This document shows positions 8,838 to 17,304 of a DNA stretch of 48,118 nucleotides, one piece after another (position 1 is the stretch's first letter; every line of letters starts with the position of its first letter). The notes beneath the pieces are model-generated. The model worked only from the letters and a program-made list of their open reading frames with translations, was not told where the DNA came from and ran no database searches. The DNA is from an uncultured Bacteroidales bacterium (GTDB lineage: Bacteria > Bacteroidota > Bacteroidia > Bacteroidales > P3). The position numbers and the translations under genes were made by a program. The stretch lies in assembly GCA_947168515.1 (NCBI GenBank), contig CAMVMF010000022.1, positions 1 through 48,118 of the forward strand, written 5' to 3'.

Positions 8838-9740
8838 ATGACCATCAAAGAAATAGAAACCAAGAGCGTGATGACGAAAAGCAACCTTCCGGTGAGTGAC
8901 TTTTCGGTAAACACATACGTGGGTTGTGCTCACGCCTGCAAGTACTGCTACGCCTCGTTCATGAAGCGCTTCACCAACCATCCCGAGCCGTGGGGCGACT
9001 TTGTCGACGTGAAAATATGGCCCGACATCAAGAATCCCCATCGCTATGCTGGCAAAGAGGCCTTCCTGGGCTCGGTGACCGACTGCTACCAACCCTGTGA
9101 GGCCAAGTATAAACGCACCCGCACTCTGCTTGAACAACTGCAAGGAAGTGGCATCAAGATAAGCATCGCCACCAAGAGCGACCTCGTGCTACGCGACTTG
9201 GACTTAATCAAGACCTTTCCGAACGCCCGCGTGTCGTGGAGCATCAACACACTGGACGAGGAATTCCGTCGCGAGATGGACCGCGGCGTGAGCATCGAAC
9301 GACGTCTTGAGGCCATGCGCCAGTTCTACGAGGCTGGCATCGACACCACCTGCTTCATCTCGCCCATCTTTCCCGGCATCACCGATGTCGAAGCCATCAT
9401 ACGTCGTGCCAAGGGGCAGTGTAACCTCGTATGGCTAGAGAACCTCAACCTACGAGGAGACTACCGCAGCCGCATCCTCGACTGGGTGCACCAGCGCCAC
9501 CCCGAGCTGGACGGCCTCTACCGCGACATCTACGCCCGCAAGGACCGCACCTACTGGAGCGAACTGGATGCCGACATGCGCCACTTCTGCGCCAACGAAG
9601 GTCTCCCCTATGTACGCAACGACGACAGCATCCGTGCCCGCCACGGCGAACCGCCCGTGGTGGTCAACTACTTCTATCACGAAGAAATCATACCCTCCTC
9701 CCGCAAAGAGCAGCTGCGGCAGACACGGACCTGCTGCTGA
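8838..9740 (+). CDS. radical SAM protein, SPL-like (DNA repair photolyase family)
   Basis: This is a 300-residue radical SAM enzyme. The motif CAHACKYC (about 32-39, CxxxCxxC) binds the 4Fe-4S cluster and S-adenosylmethionine. Later segments, GSVTDCYQPCEAKYKRTRTL, ISIATKSDLVLRDLDL and TCFISPIFPG, match the spore-photoproduct-lyase-like family found in many non-spore-formers. The real reaction in these organisms is unknown, so a DNA-repair role is only a family-based guess. ATG 8838 lies 15 bp after the end of MITE-like element B, so the promoter may lie in the element's right end. Two short genes follow on the same strand, and the three may be co-transcribed. Confidence 0.85.
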   Translation: MTIKEIETKSVMTKSNLPVSDFSVNTYVGCAHACKYCYASFMKRFTNHPEPWGDFVDVKIWPDIKNPHRYAGKEAFLGSVTDCYQPCEAKYKRTRTLLEQLQGSGIKISIATKSDLVLRDLDLIKTFPNARVSWSINTLDEEFRREMDRGVSIERRLEAMRQFYEAGIDTTCFISPIFPGITDVEAIIRRAKGQCNLVWLENLNLRGDYRSRILDWVHQRHPELDGLYRDIYARKDRTYWSELDADMRHFCANEGLPYVRNDDSIRARHGEPPVVVNYFYHEEIIPSSRKEQLRQTRTCC

Positions 9741-9844
9741 CCCGGGAAAGGCCCCGTCGAAGGCCACTCAGCCCCTTCCCTGCTTTGAAAAGGAGAGGAT
9801 GGCAGCTACAAAAACAATAAGTACAGCCATTAAACAAGCACAAC

Positions 9845-10432
9845 ATGAACATATCAGTCTTCTGCGGAGCCTCGCGCCCCAGCAACACACAATACGTCGC
9901 TGCCGCCGCTCTTTTGGGCAAAAGCATTGCCCAGAAAGGGCATACCCTGCTCTATGGCGGCAGCAACCTAGGCCTCATGGGCGTCGTGAGCAGTGCCGCC
10001 CTCGAAGAAGGAGGCCATGTCGTGGGAGTCATACCCTCCTTCTTCTCCGAAGAGATTATCCAATCGCAACCCGTCAGTGAGTTGGTACGCGTTGCCTCCA
10101 TGGCCGAGCGGAAAGAATACCTCATTGCCCACAGCGACGCCTTCGTGGCCCTCCCCGGCGGCATTGGCACACTGGACGAAGCCTTTGAGGTGATGGTTGC
10201 CAACCAGCTAGGGCTGAGCCAGAAGCCCCTTGGTCTGCTCGACACCAACCACTTCTACCAACATCTGATGGCCCAGCTGCAGCACATGGAAAAAGAAGGT
10301 TTCTACAACCTCACCCATGCCAAATACCTGATTCTAGACGAGCAGCCCGACCGGCTGCTACAACGCCTGACCGACTACAAGCCCGACCCTGACAAAGGCC
10401 CTGTAGCCCAACGGCTGCGCCACAAAGCCTAA
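9845..10432 (+). CDS. LOG-family nucleoside 5'-monophosphate phosphoribohydrolase
   Basis: This is a 195-residue protein of the LOG (TIGR00730) family. The Rossmann-like start MNISVFCGASRPSN, the segment LLYGGSNLGLMG and the family motif PGGIGTLDE (about 101-109), with its catalytic Glu, are all present. Relatives release the base from nucleoside monophosphates, classically forming active cytokinins; in bacteria the role is often nucleotide salvage. The length is usual for the family. It lies 104 bp after the radical SAM gene and 6 bp before the Cas4-like gene, so co-transcription is likely. The annotation as a 'lysine decarboxylase' sometimes given to such proteins would be wrong. Confidence 0.9.
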   Translation: MNISVFCGASRPSNTQYVAAAALLGKSIAQKGHTLLYGGSNLGLMGVVSSAALEEGGHVVGVIPSFFSEEIIQSQPVSELVRVASMAERKEYLIAHSDAFVALPGGIGTLDEAFEVMVANQLGLSQKPLGLLDTNHFYQHLMAQLQHMEKEGFYNLTHAKYLILDEQPDRLLQRLTDYKPDPDKGPVAQRLRHKA

Positions 10433-10438
10433 ACCGAT

Positions 10439-11131
10439 ATGACAAAAGGATATATTCTCACCAAATCGAAATACATCCGCGGTCTCCAATGCGAGAAAGC
10501 CATGTATCTTGATGTATACAAACCCAAGCTAGCCTACTACCCACCAGAGATATTGGCCAAGTTCCGCCAAGGACGTGTCTTCGAAAAGACCTTCAAGGAG
10601 ACCTTTCCCACCGGCATAGACATCAGTGCCCAGCTGCGCTATCGCATGGAGGACTACCCCATCCTCACGGCCGATCTTCTAAAGAAGCCGGGCGAAGTGG
10701 CTATTTTTGAGGCCGGTTTTCTGTTTAACGAGGTGCTGGTACTAGCCGACGTAGTACACAAACATACCGATGGCACCGTCGACATCTACGAAGTAAAAAA
10801 CAGCAACACCGTCAGCGACACCTTCCGCAACGATGTCGGTATCCAATATTATGTCATCCAGCACGCACTGCCCTCCATCCAACCGGGAGACCTTTTCTGC
10901 AACGGGCTGACGCTAAAACACTTCTATTTATTATACAACGACGGAAACGATGGATTTGTCAAAGAAGACCTTTTGGCGCATGCCCAAGCCGAGTGCCAAA
11001 GCATCGAACACAGAGTCAACCACTTCAAACAAGTCCTCACAGAAGATGAGCCCGAACTGGACATGTCAGAACACTGCGACACGCCCTATGAGTGTCCATA
11101 CAAACGCTACTGCAAAAGGCTAAAGAAATAG
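10439..11131 (+). CDS. Cas4/RecB-like PD-(D/E)XK nuclease
   Basis: This is a 230-residue protein resembling the nuclease part of DUF2779 proteins. LTKSKYIRGLQCEKAMYLD at the N-terminus gives the first Cys of a Cas4/AddB-type iron-sulfur cluster. VLVLADVV (about 101-108) supplies the Asp and DIYEVKNS (about 116-123) the E-x-K of the catalytic site. CDTPYECPYKRYC at the C-terminus gives the other three Cys. All residues expected for an active nuclease are present. The usual C-terminal DUF2779 region seems absent, so it is a short stand-alone form. It begins 6 bp after the LOG gene and ends 2 bp from the convergent MATE stop. It is 16 kb from cas9 and not part of that operon; its target is unknown. 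Confidence 0.78.
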   Translation: MTKGYILTKSKYIRGLQCEKAMYLDVYKPKLAYYPPEILAKFRQGRVFEKTFKETFPTGIDISAQLRYRMEDYPILTADLLKKPGEVAIFEAGFLFNEVLVLADVVHKHTDGTVDIYEVKNSNTVSDTFRNDVGIQYYVIQHALPSIQPGDLFCNGLTLKHFYLLYNDGNDGFVKEDLLAHAQAECQSIEHRVNHFKQVLTEDEPELDMSEHCDTPYECPYKRYCKRLKK

Positions 11132-11133
11132 AA

Positions 11134-12495
11134 TTATTGCATCCCATTATTCAGTTTCCGCACAATCCATACGATGAAAGGAATGCTGAACAGGCAGGTG
11201 ACCACATCTGCTACTGGCTGTGTGAGCACGACACCCTGTAGTCCATAGAAATAGGGCAAAATAAAGAGTGCCGGGAGAAAGAAACTCCCCTGCCGTCCTA
11301 TACTCAGCAATGTTGACCGGATAGGCATACGAATCACCTGAAACAGCATATTGGTGGTGACAGGAATGGCCACCAACCCAAAGGTTACACATTGATAGCG
11401 CAACACCCTAATACCCAATGCCAGCATCACTGGGTCTTGGTCGCGATAAGCACTGATGATTTCGGGTGCCAAGACAAACAAAACAGCGGCCACTGAAGAC
11501 AGCAGAACAGAAGAAAACGACATGGCAAAAAGATACGACTTACGCACCCTACGATATAGCTTTGCCCCATAATTGAACCCCGCCACAGGCTGGAATCCCT
11601 GATTGATACCCAACATAAAGGAGTAGGCAAACGTCATCGTCCGCGACACCACGGTAAAGGCAGCCACCGTGGAGGCCTCGCAGCCCGGTGCAGCATATTT
11701 GGCCGCAGCGTGGTTGAGACATATCACGCTGACACAATTAAAGATCTGGCGGCAGAGGGATGGGAAACCGCCCATCAATATCTCATGATAAGCACGGAAT
11801 GAGGGGCGAAAGTTACGAAGACTGACATGCACACTCTCTGGTCTGGTGGTGCCCCACAGCAGCAACATCCAACAGATAAACTGGCTGATAGCCGTAGCCA
11901 GTGAAGCACCCGCAACACCCATCTTCAGAACTACAATAAACAGTGCGTCAAACCCGATATTAAGGATAGCACCCGACACCAACCCGATGGTACCCAACCT
12001 GGCGTTACCCTGCAGCCGCAACTGATTGTTGAGTGTCAGTGAGGTCATCATAAAAGGAGTTGCCAGCACAATATACCTAAGATAATCTGTGGCAAAGGGC
12101 ACCACATCCGGAGTAGCCCCCAACCATCGGGCCAACGTCGTGAGATTGGGCATTACGGCCAAAGACACGGCTAGGCTTAAAAAAAACGGAGTGAAGAACC
12201 CCACCGCCGCCATGGTGGCAGCAGTGGCACGGCGGCGAGCGCCCAATTCACGCGAGATATAATTGCCCGAGCCATGTCCGAAGAAAAAGCCCAATGCATT
12301 AACCGCCAGCATATAGGCAAAAGAAATACCTATTCCAGCCGTGGCCTCGGTACTCAAATGCCCAACAAAGGCCGCGTCCACCACATTATAGAATGACGTC
12401 ACCATCATGCTGAGCATCGTGGGGACCGCAAGCCGGAGCACCAACCTACGCACAGGGGTTTCCGTCATCTCGTGATATTTGTCATCCAAATTCAT
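11134..12495 (-). CDS. MATE-family multidrug efflux transporter
   Basis: This is a 453-residue inner-membrane protein with about 12 hydrophobic segments. The family start is clear: RLAVPTMLSMMVTSFYNVVD AAFVG, with the conserved P and the VD.AFVG motif in helix 2. The second half repeats the pattern (PSLCRQIFNCVSVICLNHAA, then INQGFQPVAGFNYGA). MATE proteins of this MepA-like branch export cationic drugs or metabolites using a Na+ or H+ gradient; the substrate is not predictable. It converges on the Cas4-like gene with a 2-bp gap and has no partner gene on its strand. Confidence 0.92.
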   Translation of the reverse strand: MNLDDKYHEMTETPVRRLVLRLAVPTMLSMMVTSFYNVVDAAFVGHLSTEATAGIGISFAYMLAVNALGFFFGHGSGNYISRELGARRRATAATMAAVGFFTPFFLSLAVSLAVMPNLTTLARWLGATPDVVPFATDYLRYIVLATPFMMTSLTLNNQLRLQGNARLGTIGLVSGAILNIGFDALFIVVLKMGVAGASLATAISQFICWMLLLWGTTRPESVHVSLRNFRPSFRAYHEILMGGFPSLCRQIFNCVSVICLNHAAAKYAAPGCEASTVAAFTVVSRTMTFAYSFMLGINQGFQPVAGFNYGAKLYRRVRKSYLFAMSFSSVLLSSVAAVLFVLAPEIISAYRDQDPVMLALGIRVLRYQCVTFGLVAIPVTTNMLFQVIRMPIRSTLLSIGRQGSFFLPALFILPYFYGLQGVVLTQPVADVVTCLFSIPFIVWIVRKLNNGMQ

Positions 12496-12641
12496 TCGCC
12501 AAAATAACGATGAAAGACAATATTATTGTACACCGGCTCGAAAAATACACAAATCCTGCCAAAACGCACTGTGTGACAACTAAGAAGCGCAACCAGTTCG
12601 ACACAGGCTCACCATATAACGGAATATCGCCGTTTGACAAA
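12496..12641. other. intergenic region upstream of the MATE gene
   Basis: This is non-coding sequence between the MATE start and MITE-like element C. It ends in TTGACAAA (12634-12641), which is repeated after the element. No clear TAnnTTTG box was found. Confidence 0.4.
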
Positions 12642-12813
12642 CGCTCTAGTACAACATATGACTGATTTTTGCCAAACGGTCTCAATGTCGCGTCCCTTCG
12701 GGACGCTAGGAGTGAGTTTATTCCGTCACCGCACTGCGCTACGCTTGTACGGTGTTACTGAGATTCAGCCTCTTCGAGGCTGTAAAAAATCAGTCTTATA
12801 TTAAACTAGAGCC
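12642..12813 (+). mobile_element. MITE-like element C with 8-bp target duplication
   Basis: This 172-bp element is flanked by TTGACAAA on both sides (12634-12641 and 12814-12821). The terminal inverted repeats are about 28 bp: GCTCTAGT...GACTGATTTTT at the left and the same pattern read from the right end. Internal palindromes include GCGTCCCTTCGGGACGC and AGCCTCTTCGAGGCT, and the block GTCACCGCACTGCGCT is shared with element D. There is no coding capacity, so it would move only with a transposase in trans. Confidence 0.75.
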
Positions 12814-12915
12814 TTGACAAAACCACCTCACTTTAGTTAATTAATAAATATTAACAAAGAATTGTGCAGCAAAAATAATAATATGTGTCTAAAAAACAGA
12901 AAAAAAATCAATCTT

Positions 12916-15747
12916 ATGAAAAAGATACTCTCAATCGTCGTTGCATTGTTGCTGACAGCAGCAACATATGCCCAAATTGGCTCAGCCTGCCCAGGTTTGA
13001 AGAATCCAGCCTCTTTCACATCAGGCTCTACTTCTGGACCATTTACTGGATACTACTCCGGCCAAACGGGCAATAAACCGTACCTCATACCGAACTCCCT
13101 CACCGGAGTTACCGGTGTCAACATGACCAGCGGAGTGATTAACGCTGCGCAACTTGCTACTACCACTGACGGTGGTGGCAGCACCTACTGTGGAAGTACG
13201 CTCAACGGCTCCAACCAATTCCGTATTATGTCCACTACCGATGGCCCCGGAACGGGAACCCAAATAGGCAAAGACCCGTTGGTAAGCTACAACCTACCCT
13301 ATTGCCCCACCTCCTACGATGCCACCATCAACAAGTCCATCCGACTGGGCAACTGCCAAACGGGAGCCAACGCCGAAGCCCTGTATTACACCATGAACGT
13401 CCGTACACAGAACGCCCTGCTGTTCATATACTACAGTATTGTGGTACAGGCCCCTGGCCATGGCGAAGACGGCGACCCTTCGTTCGTCATTCGTGTATCC
13501 AAGAAAAACAGTGCCAACCAATGGGTGCAAATCACCGACACGCTTTGCTATGCCGTCTCTAGTTCCGGCCTTGTCAATGGCCAAAACGGCTGGCATAGCT
13601 ACAGCGGCACTGGTGGCAACGGCTTCTACCGCGATTGGAACAAAGTAGCCATCAACCTCAACAACTATCTGTACGAACAGGTACGTATCGAAATCTATAT
13701 AGGCGACTGTGCTGCCAGTGGCCACTACGGTTACTGCTACGTTGCTGGCGACTGCCAACCCATGGAAATTCGTACCGCTGGATGCCCCGCCGGTGCCACC
13801 ACCAACGTCACCACCCTCTCCGCCCCCGACGGACTGAACACCTACAGCTGGTATCGCTCTGCCATTGACGGAAGACACATTCCCACCCTATCCAACATTT
13901 CCCCAGACATCACCTGGGTGCCCATCAATTGCCATCAACACCAATACAACTGTCAAGTCGAGGACTTCCGCATCACCCAAGGCGAAGGCATTGGCGAACT
14001 GACCAACGACATGGTGTTCCGCTGCGACATGACATCAGCCATGGACCCCGCCAAACCCTTCCTTTCCCGTCTGTATGCACGTGTGAACAACACCAAACCC
14101 ATCATGGACCTCGACACCCTCAAGGACTGCGATGGTGGCGTAGTTCTGACCAACAAGAGCTTTGTACCCAACGATGTGGAAGGCGTCGATACCGCCATCA
14201 CCAACTGGTGGTTCTATTCTGGTGCCAATAACAGCACCCCCATACTCGACAGCATCACATCTATGTCATACGGTTCACACAATGGCGAAACCCGTTACCA
14301 ATGGAGCGAACCCGGCGTCTATGCTGTCAAGGTTCGTTCATTCAATGCCCAAGACCATACATGCTTCTCTGACAGTACATACACCGTCACAGTTCTGGGC
14401 CGTCCCAAAGCAGGATTCACCATTTATCCGGGCCGCGACGTCTGTGTTGCCGAGACCGTCGTCCTCCAAGACACCACCGCCAACAGCGTCCGACGCGACT
14501 GGATTTTATACGAATACGACGAAAATGACCAACTTGTACCGGTCGAAACCATTACCCAAAGAGGTACAGGAACCGACAACAGCCTCAGCCGTGTCTTCTC
14601 CGAATACCGCAATCCTATCGAAATGGTGGCTTACAACGGCCTCTTCACACGCGACAGCATCAACACCTACGACACCATCTGGTGTACATCCAGTGCCTTC
14701 GACCAAGTAGTGGTGTTCCAGCACCCCGAATTGGAAGTTTCCGGCGACACCGTGGTATGCAACGGACAGCAGACCGACATCACCGTCAACACCGAAACCG
14801 AAGGATGCCGTTATCTGTGGTATCTCGACACCCTTGGCAACGGCTTCATCTCCGAAGGCCAGAACCTCCGCACTATGCCCTATGGCGACACCTGCAGATA
14901 CTATGTGAAAGTGGTTAGCCCCATGCAGTGCGAAGCTTGGGACAGCGTTAACGCCTACCGTGTCAACCCCACCCTCTCCATCTCGCGCCACGACATGTGC
15001 GAGGGTGATGCCGTCACCCTGACGGCCAGCAACGCCTACAACTACAGCTGGACTGCCTCCCCAGCAGACTCCACACTCGACATGCTGCTCGATGCCGATG
15101 GATATGGTCCTGACACTATCACTGTAAGACCCTCCAAGACCACCGTCTACACTCTGGTGGGCCACGGCACCAACGACTGCAACGCCGATGCCCTCACCGA
15201 AAAAATAACTGTGCACCCCGTGCCTGTTGCCACTGTGGAGACCTCTCCTAAATTCGTCGACTCCGACAATCCCGTGGTGACCCTTACCGATGCTTCGCCT
15301 TACAGCGTGCGCCGCGTATGGCACTTCGAGGACGGAGTGGCCGAGGAGTACACCTCACCTTGCAGCCACAACTTTGGCGAGGTCTCTTCAGACTCCTCTG
15401 CCGTCACCCTGGTAGCATACAACGACCTCGACTGCTCTGACACCCTCAACTTCAAACTGCCCGTCACCCAGTTCACGTTCTTTGCCCCCAACGCCTTCAC
15501 CCCTGAGCGTCCCGACAACAACACCTTCAGCATCTACACCGCCAACGCACAGGAGAACTTCTCTGTATACATCTACGACCGCATGGGCCGCCAGGTATAC
15601 ACCAGCCAAGACCTACACTTTGCCTGGGACGGTACTTACGAAGGCCAGAAACTGCCACAGGGATCCTACACCTACGTTATCCGCTACCGCAGACCCGGCA
15701 CCGAGGATATCGTCACACAGAAGGGTACGGTGACACTGATTAGATAA
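12916..15747 (+). CDS. secreted PKD-like protein with type IX secretion type B C-terminal domain
   Basis: This is a 943-residue surface or secreted protein. ATG 12916 is preferred because it gives a clean signal peptide (MKKILSIVVALLLTAATYAQ); upstream starts add a charged leader. The body is rich in Thr, Ser, Asn and paired Cys. It shows several immunoglobulin/PKD-like modules, for example around GGVVLTNKSFVPNDVEGVD, PEVYAVKV-type strands and repeated 'VTLVAYND' strands. The last 90 residues (FFAPNAFTPERPDNNTFSIY, then VYIYDRMGRQVY, WDGTYEGQKLPQGSYTYVI) are the gliding-motility-type (type B) sorting domain recognised by the Por/type IX secretion system. The role is probably adhesion or structure; no catalytic motif is seen. 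A terminator follows at 15769-15796. Confidence 0.85.
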   Translation: MKKILSIVVALLLTAATYAQIGSACPGLKNPASFTSGSTSGPFTGYYSGQTGNKPYLIPNSLTGVTGVNMTSGVINAAQLATTTDGGGSTYCGSTLNGSNQFRIMSTTDGPGTGTQIGKDPLVSYNLPYCPTSYDATINKSIRLGNCQTGANAEALYYTMNVRTQNALLFIYYSIVVQAPGHGEDGDPSFVIRVSKKNSANQWVQITDTLCYAVSSSGLVNGQNGWHSYSGTGGNGFYRDWNKVAINLNNYLYEQVRIEIYIGDCAASGHYGYCYVAGDCQPMEIRTAGCPAGATTNVTTLSAPDGLNTYSWYRSAIDGRHIPTLSNISPDITWVPINCHQHQYNCQVEDFRITQGEGIGELTNDMVFRCDMTSAMDPAKPFLSRLYARVNNTKPIMDLDTLKDCDGGVVLTNKSFVPNDVEGVDTAITNWWFYSGANNSTPILDSITSMSYGSHNGETRYQWSEPGVYAVKVRSFNAQDHTCFSDSTYTVTVLGRPKAGFTIYPGRDVCVAETVVLQDTTANSVRRDWILYEYDENDQLVPVETITQRGTGTDNSLSRVFSEYRNPIEMVAYNGLFTRDSINTYDTIWCTSSAFDQVVVFQHPELEVSGDTVVCNGQQTDITVNTETEGCRYLWYLDTLGNGFISEGQNLRTMPYGDTCRYYVKVVSPMQCEAWDSVNAYRVNPTLSISRHDMCEGDAVTLTASNAYNYSWTASPADSTLDMLLDADGYGPDTITVRPSKTTVYTLVGHGTNDCNADALTEKITVHPVPVATVETSPKFVDSDNPVVTLTDASPYSVRRVWHFEDGVAEEYTSPCSHNFGEVSSDSSAVTLVAYNDLDCSDTLNFKLPVTQFTFFAPNAFTPERPDNNTFSIYTANAQENFSVYIYDRMGRQVYTSQDLHFAWDGTYEGQKLPQGSYTYVIRYRRPGTEDIVTQKGTVTLIR

Positions 15748-15768
15748 CCAATTGTTTGCATCAGTTAG

Positions 15769-15796
15769 GAGGGTGTCTCAACAGGCACCCTCTTTT
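15769..15796 (+). terminator. intrinsic terminator after the type IX secreted protein
   Basis: The arms GAGGGTG.CT and AG.CACCCTC enclose a CAAC-containing loop and are followed by TTTT. It lies 21 bp after the stop codon. Confidence 0.8.
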
Positions 15797-15817
15797 CACA
15801 TAAATCATAACGTTCAT

Positions 15818-16060
15818 AATGATTATCCGCAATTGGCACATAGGCGAGGTCGTTTCATTCTCCGTGGCACATTGTGCCACTATCGAAAGTCCACAGGACT
15901 TTCTTCACTCCGAGACGCACCCGATGTGTTGACTATCAGTCACCGCACTGCGCTCCGCTAAATTCTCCGCTTCGCTATCGAAAGTCCACTGGACTTTCTT
16001 CACAGTGTTACTAATATTAAGCCTCTTCGAGGCTTCTTTACGGCAAATGCGGATAACCAT
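15818..16060 (+). mobile_element. MITE-like element D with 8-bp target duplication
   Basis: This 243-bp element is flanked by ACGTTCAT on both sides (15810-15817 and 16061-16068). The ends are inverted (AATGATTATCCGCAATTGGC and ATGGTTATCCGCATTTGCC). The interior is a series of small palindromes: GGCACATTGTGCC, AAAGTCCACAGGACTTT, AAAGTCCACTGGACTTT and AGCCTCTTCGAGGCT. The same pieces occur in A, B and C in different combinations. Short frames inside are not genes. Confidence 0.72.
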
Positions 16061-16136
16061 ACGTTCATTATGTCCTAACTCCATTAGAAATTGAGGAAGG
16101 AGACTTATCCAGATGCGGAAGCCAATTCCCAATTTT

Positions 16137-16873
16137 TAATGACCGATTGGGGTTAATGGTAAATCACCTGTTCAAAAAAAGGTACAGGAACTATAAACAA
16201 TGCTACGAAACAATAAAATGGAAAAACTCATATTATCTCTTATATTACTTCTTGTCATAATCCCAAATTCACACTGCCAAGATCTTTGCAATTGTGATAC
16301 GGTCAGGAAAGAGCGGCACCTTATCACAGAAAAATGTACTGATAGCACCGAGGGAGTTTTTTTCAGGGTTTCTCGGCCCGGCTGTGTTTTAATAGGCCTT
16401 GATGTCCGTCCAATGAATGACAATGGTCCGATAATATCTATTTGTTTCCCGTATGATACGTACTTCTCTGAAGGAGGTAAAGAAAATGAGGTTACATTCT
16501 ATACTTATGGATTTGTTGATGATCAATTCATGGTTATACTAATAGATATGAACAATCATATTGAGCACCTTTTTGATTTTGATTCAATCCTTTCAGAAGA
16601 AGACCTGTCGGCATTTATAGAACATGTGGGAGGTTGGATACCACTCAACGAGAAACCCAGTGATATATTAACTCAACTTTTTGATAGGACACCCAAAACG
16701 CAAGAGGGTAGAACTACTATGGCTATCAAAGGAAAATATTCTCAAATTCTTCTCTACAATATTAAGAATGAGAACCTCGAAGATTTTGTTGAGTCTGCGA
16801 AATCTTTATTCCTATATGAGTTAAAACGTATACAATAAGGAATCATGAGCAATAGATCCCCAATCGGTCATTA
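16137..16873. repeat. 16-bp inverted repeats flanking the AT-rich orphan gene
   Basis: TAATGACCGATTGGGG at 16137-16152 is repeated as its exact reverse complement at 16858-16873, with 705 bp between them holding one AT-rich gene. A diverged direct copy (AACGACCGATTTGGG) lies near 17035-17049. The layout suggests an inserted cassette, but no transposase is present. Confidence 0.55.
16200..16838 (+). CDS. hypothetical secreted protein, AT-rich
   Basis: I do not recognise this 212-residue protein. It begins with a hydrophobic signal (LILSLILLLVIIPNSHC) followed by QDLCNCDTV; cleavage or lipidation at the Cys is possible. ATG 16218 is an alternative start that gives a shorter leader. The mature part is mixed alpha/beta with many acidic residues (for example FDFDSILSEEDLSAFIEHVG) and no catalytic motif that I can name. 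Its base composition and codon use are far more AT-rich than the neighbours, and it lies between 16-bp inverted repeats, so it was probably acquired. It has no operon partner. Confidence 0.6.
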   Translation: MLRNNKMEKLILSLILLLVIIPNSHCQDLCNCDTVRKERHLITEKCTDSTEGVFFRVSRPGCVLIGLDVRPMNDNGPIISICFPYDTYFSEGGKENEVTFYTYGFVDDQFMVILIDMNNHIEHLFDFDSILSEEDLSAFIEHVGGWIPLNEKPSDILTQLFDRTPKTQEGRTTMAIKGKYSQILLYNIKNENLEDFVESAKSLFLYELKRIQ

Positions 16874-17225
16874 GGCCGACATTCCAATCTATTTCACTTT
16901 TTTAGGTCTGTTTTTTACATCTCAGTATTTCTTTCGGCATCTTGTTCACATTCCTGTCTCGTCGTAGCCCGCTACGCCTTCGCCAGCAAGGTGACCAATC
17001 TGCTCGCAACAAATACTAATATGACACAAATCCTAACGACCGATTTGGGTTGAAAACAGGGTTTTGCAGGGCTGCATCGGTGCATTCGGAATGAAATACT
17101 AGCAACGCGACACCACAAAGATATGGAAACAATTAATTTAGACCTATACGCCAAAGAATAGTAGTCGTCACCACACATTACACTGGTCGTCAATTTCAAC
17201 TCAATAAAGCAATGGAAAGAAAAGA
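16874..17225. other. intergenic region without a recognised gene
   Basis: This region lies between the orphan gene and the terminator of the Oar-like receptor. It holds a diverged copy of the ACCGATTTGGG repeat (about 17039-17049) and otherwise nothing I can support. Confidence 0.4.
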
Positions 17226-17250
17226 CCCAGGCGGCCTGCGGCCGCCTGGG
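17226..17250 (-). terminator. intrinsic terminator of the Oar-like receptor gene
   Basis: This is an almost perfect GC-rich palindrome with arms CCCAGGCGGC and GCCGCCTGGG. Read on the minus strand it is followed by TCTTTTCTTT. It lies 55 bp after the receptor stop. Confidence 0.85.
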
Positions 17251-17304
17251 TTGAACATAAGGTGTTAATCAAATTCCTGACTTCAGAACAGGGAATGAGT
17301 TGTC

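Noticed and set aside
10439-11131. Cas4-like gene as a member of the CRISPR adaptation module
   Set aside because: It is about 16 kb away, in another gene group, and type II-C systems lack cas4.
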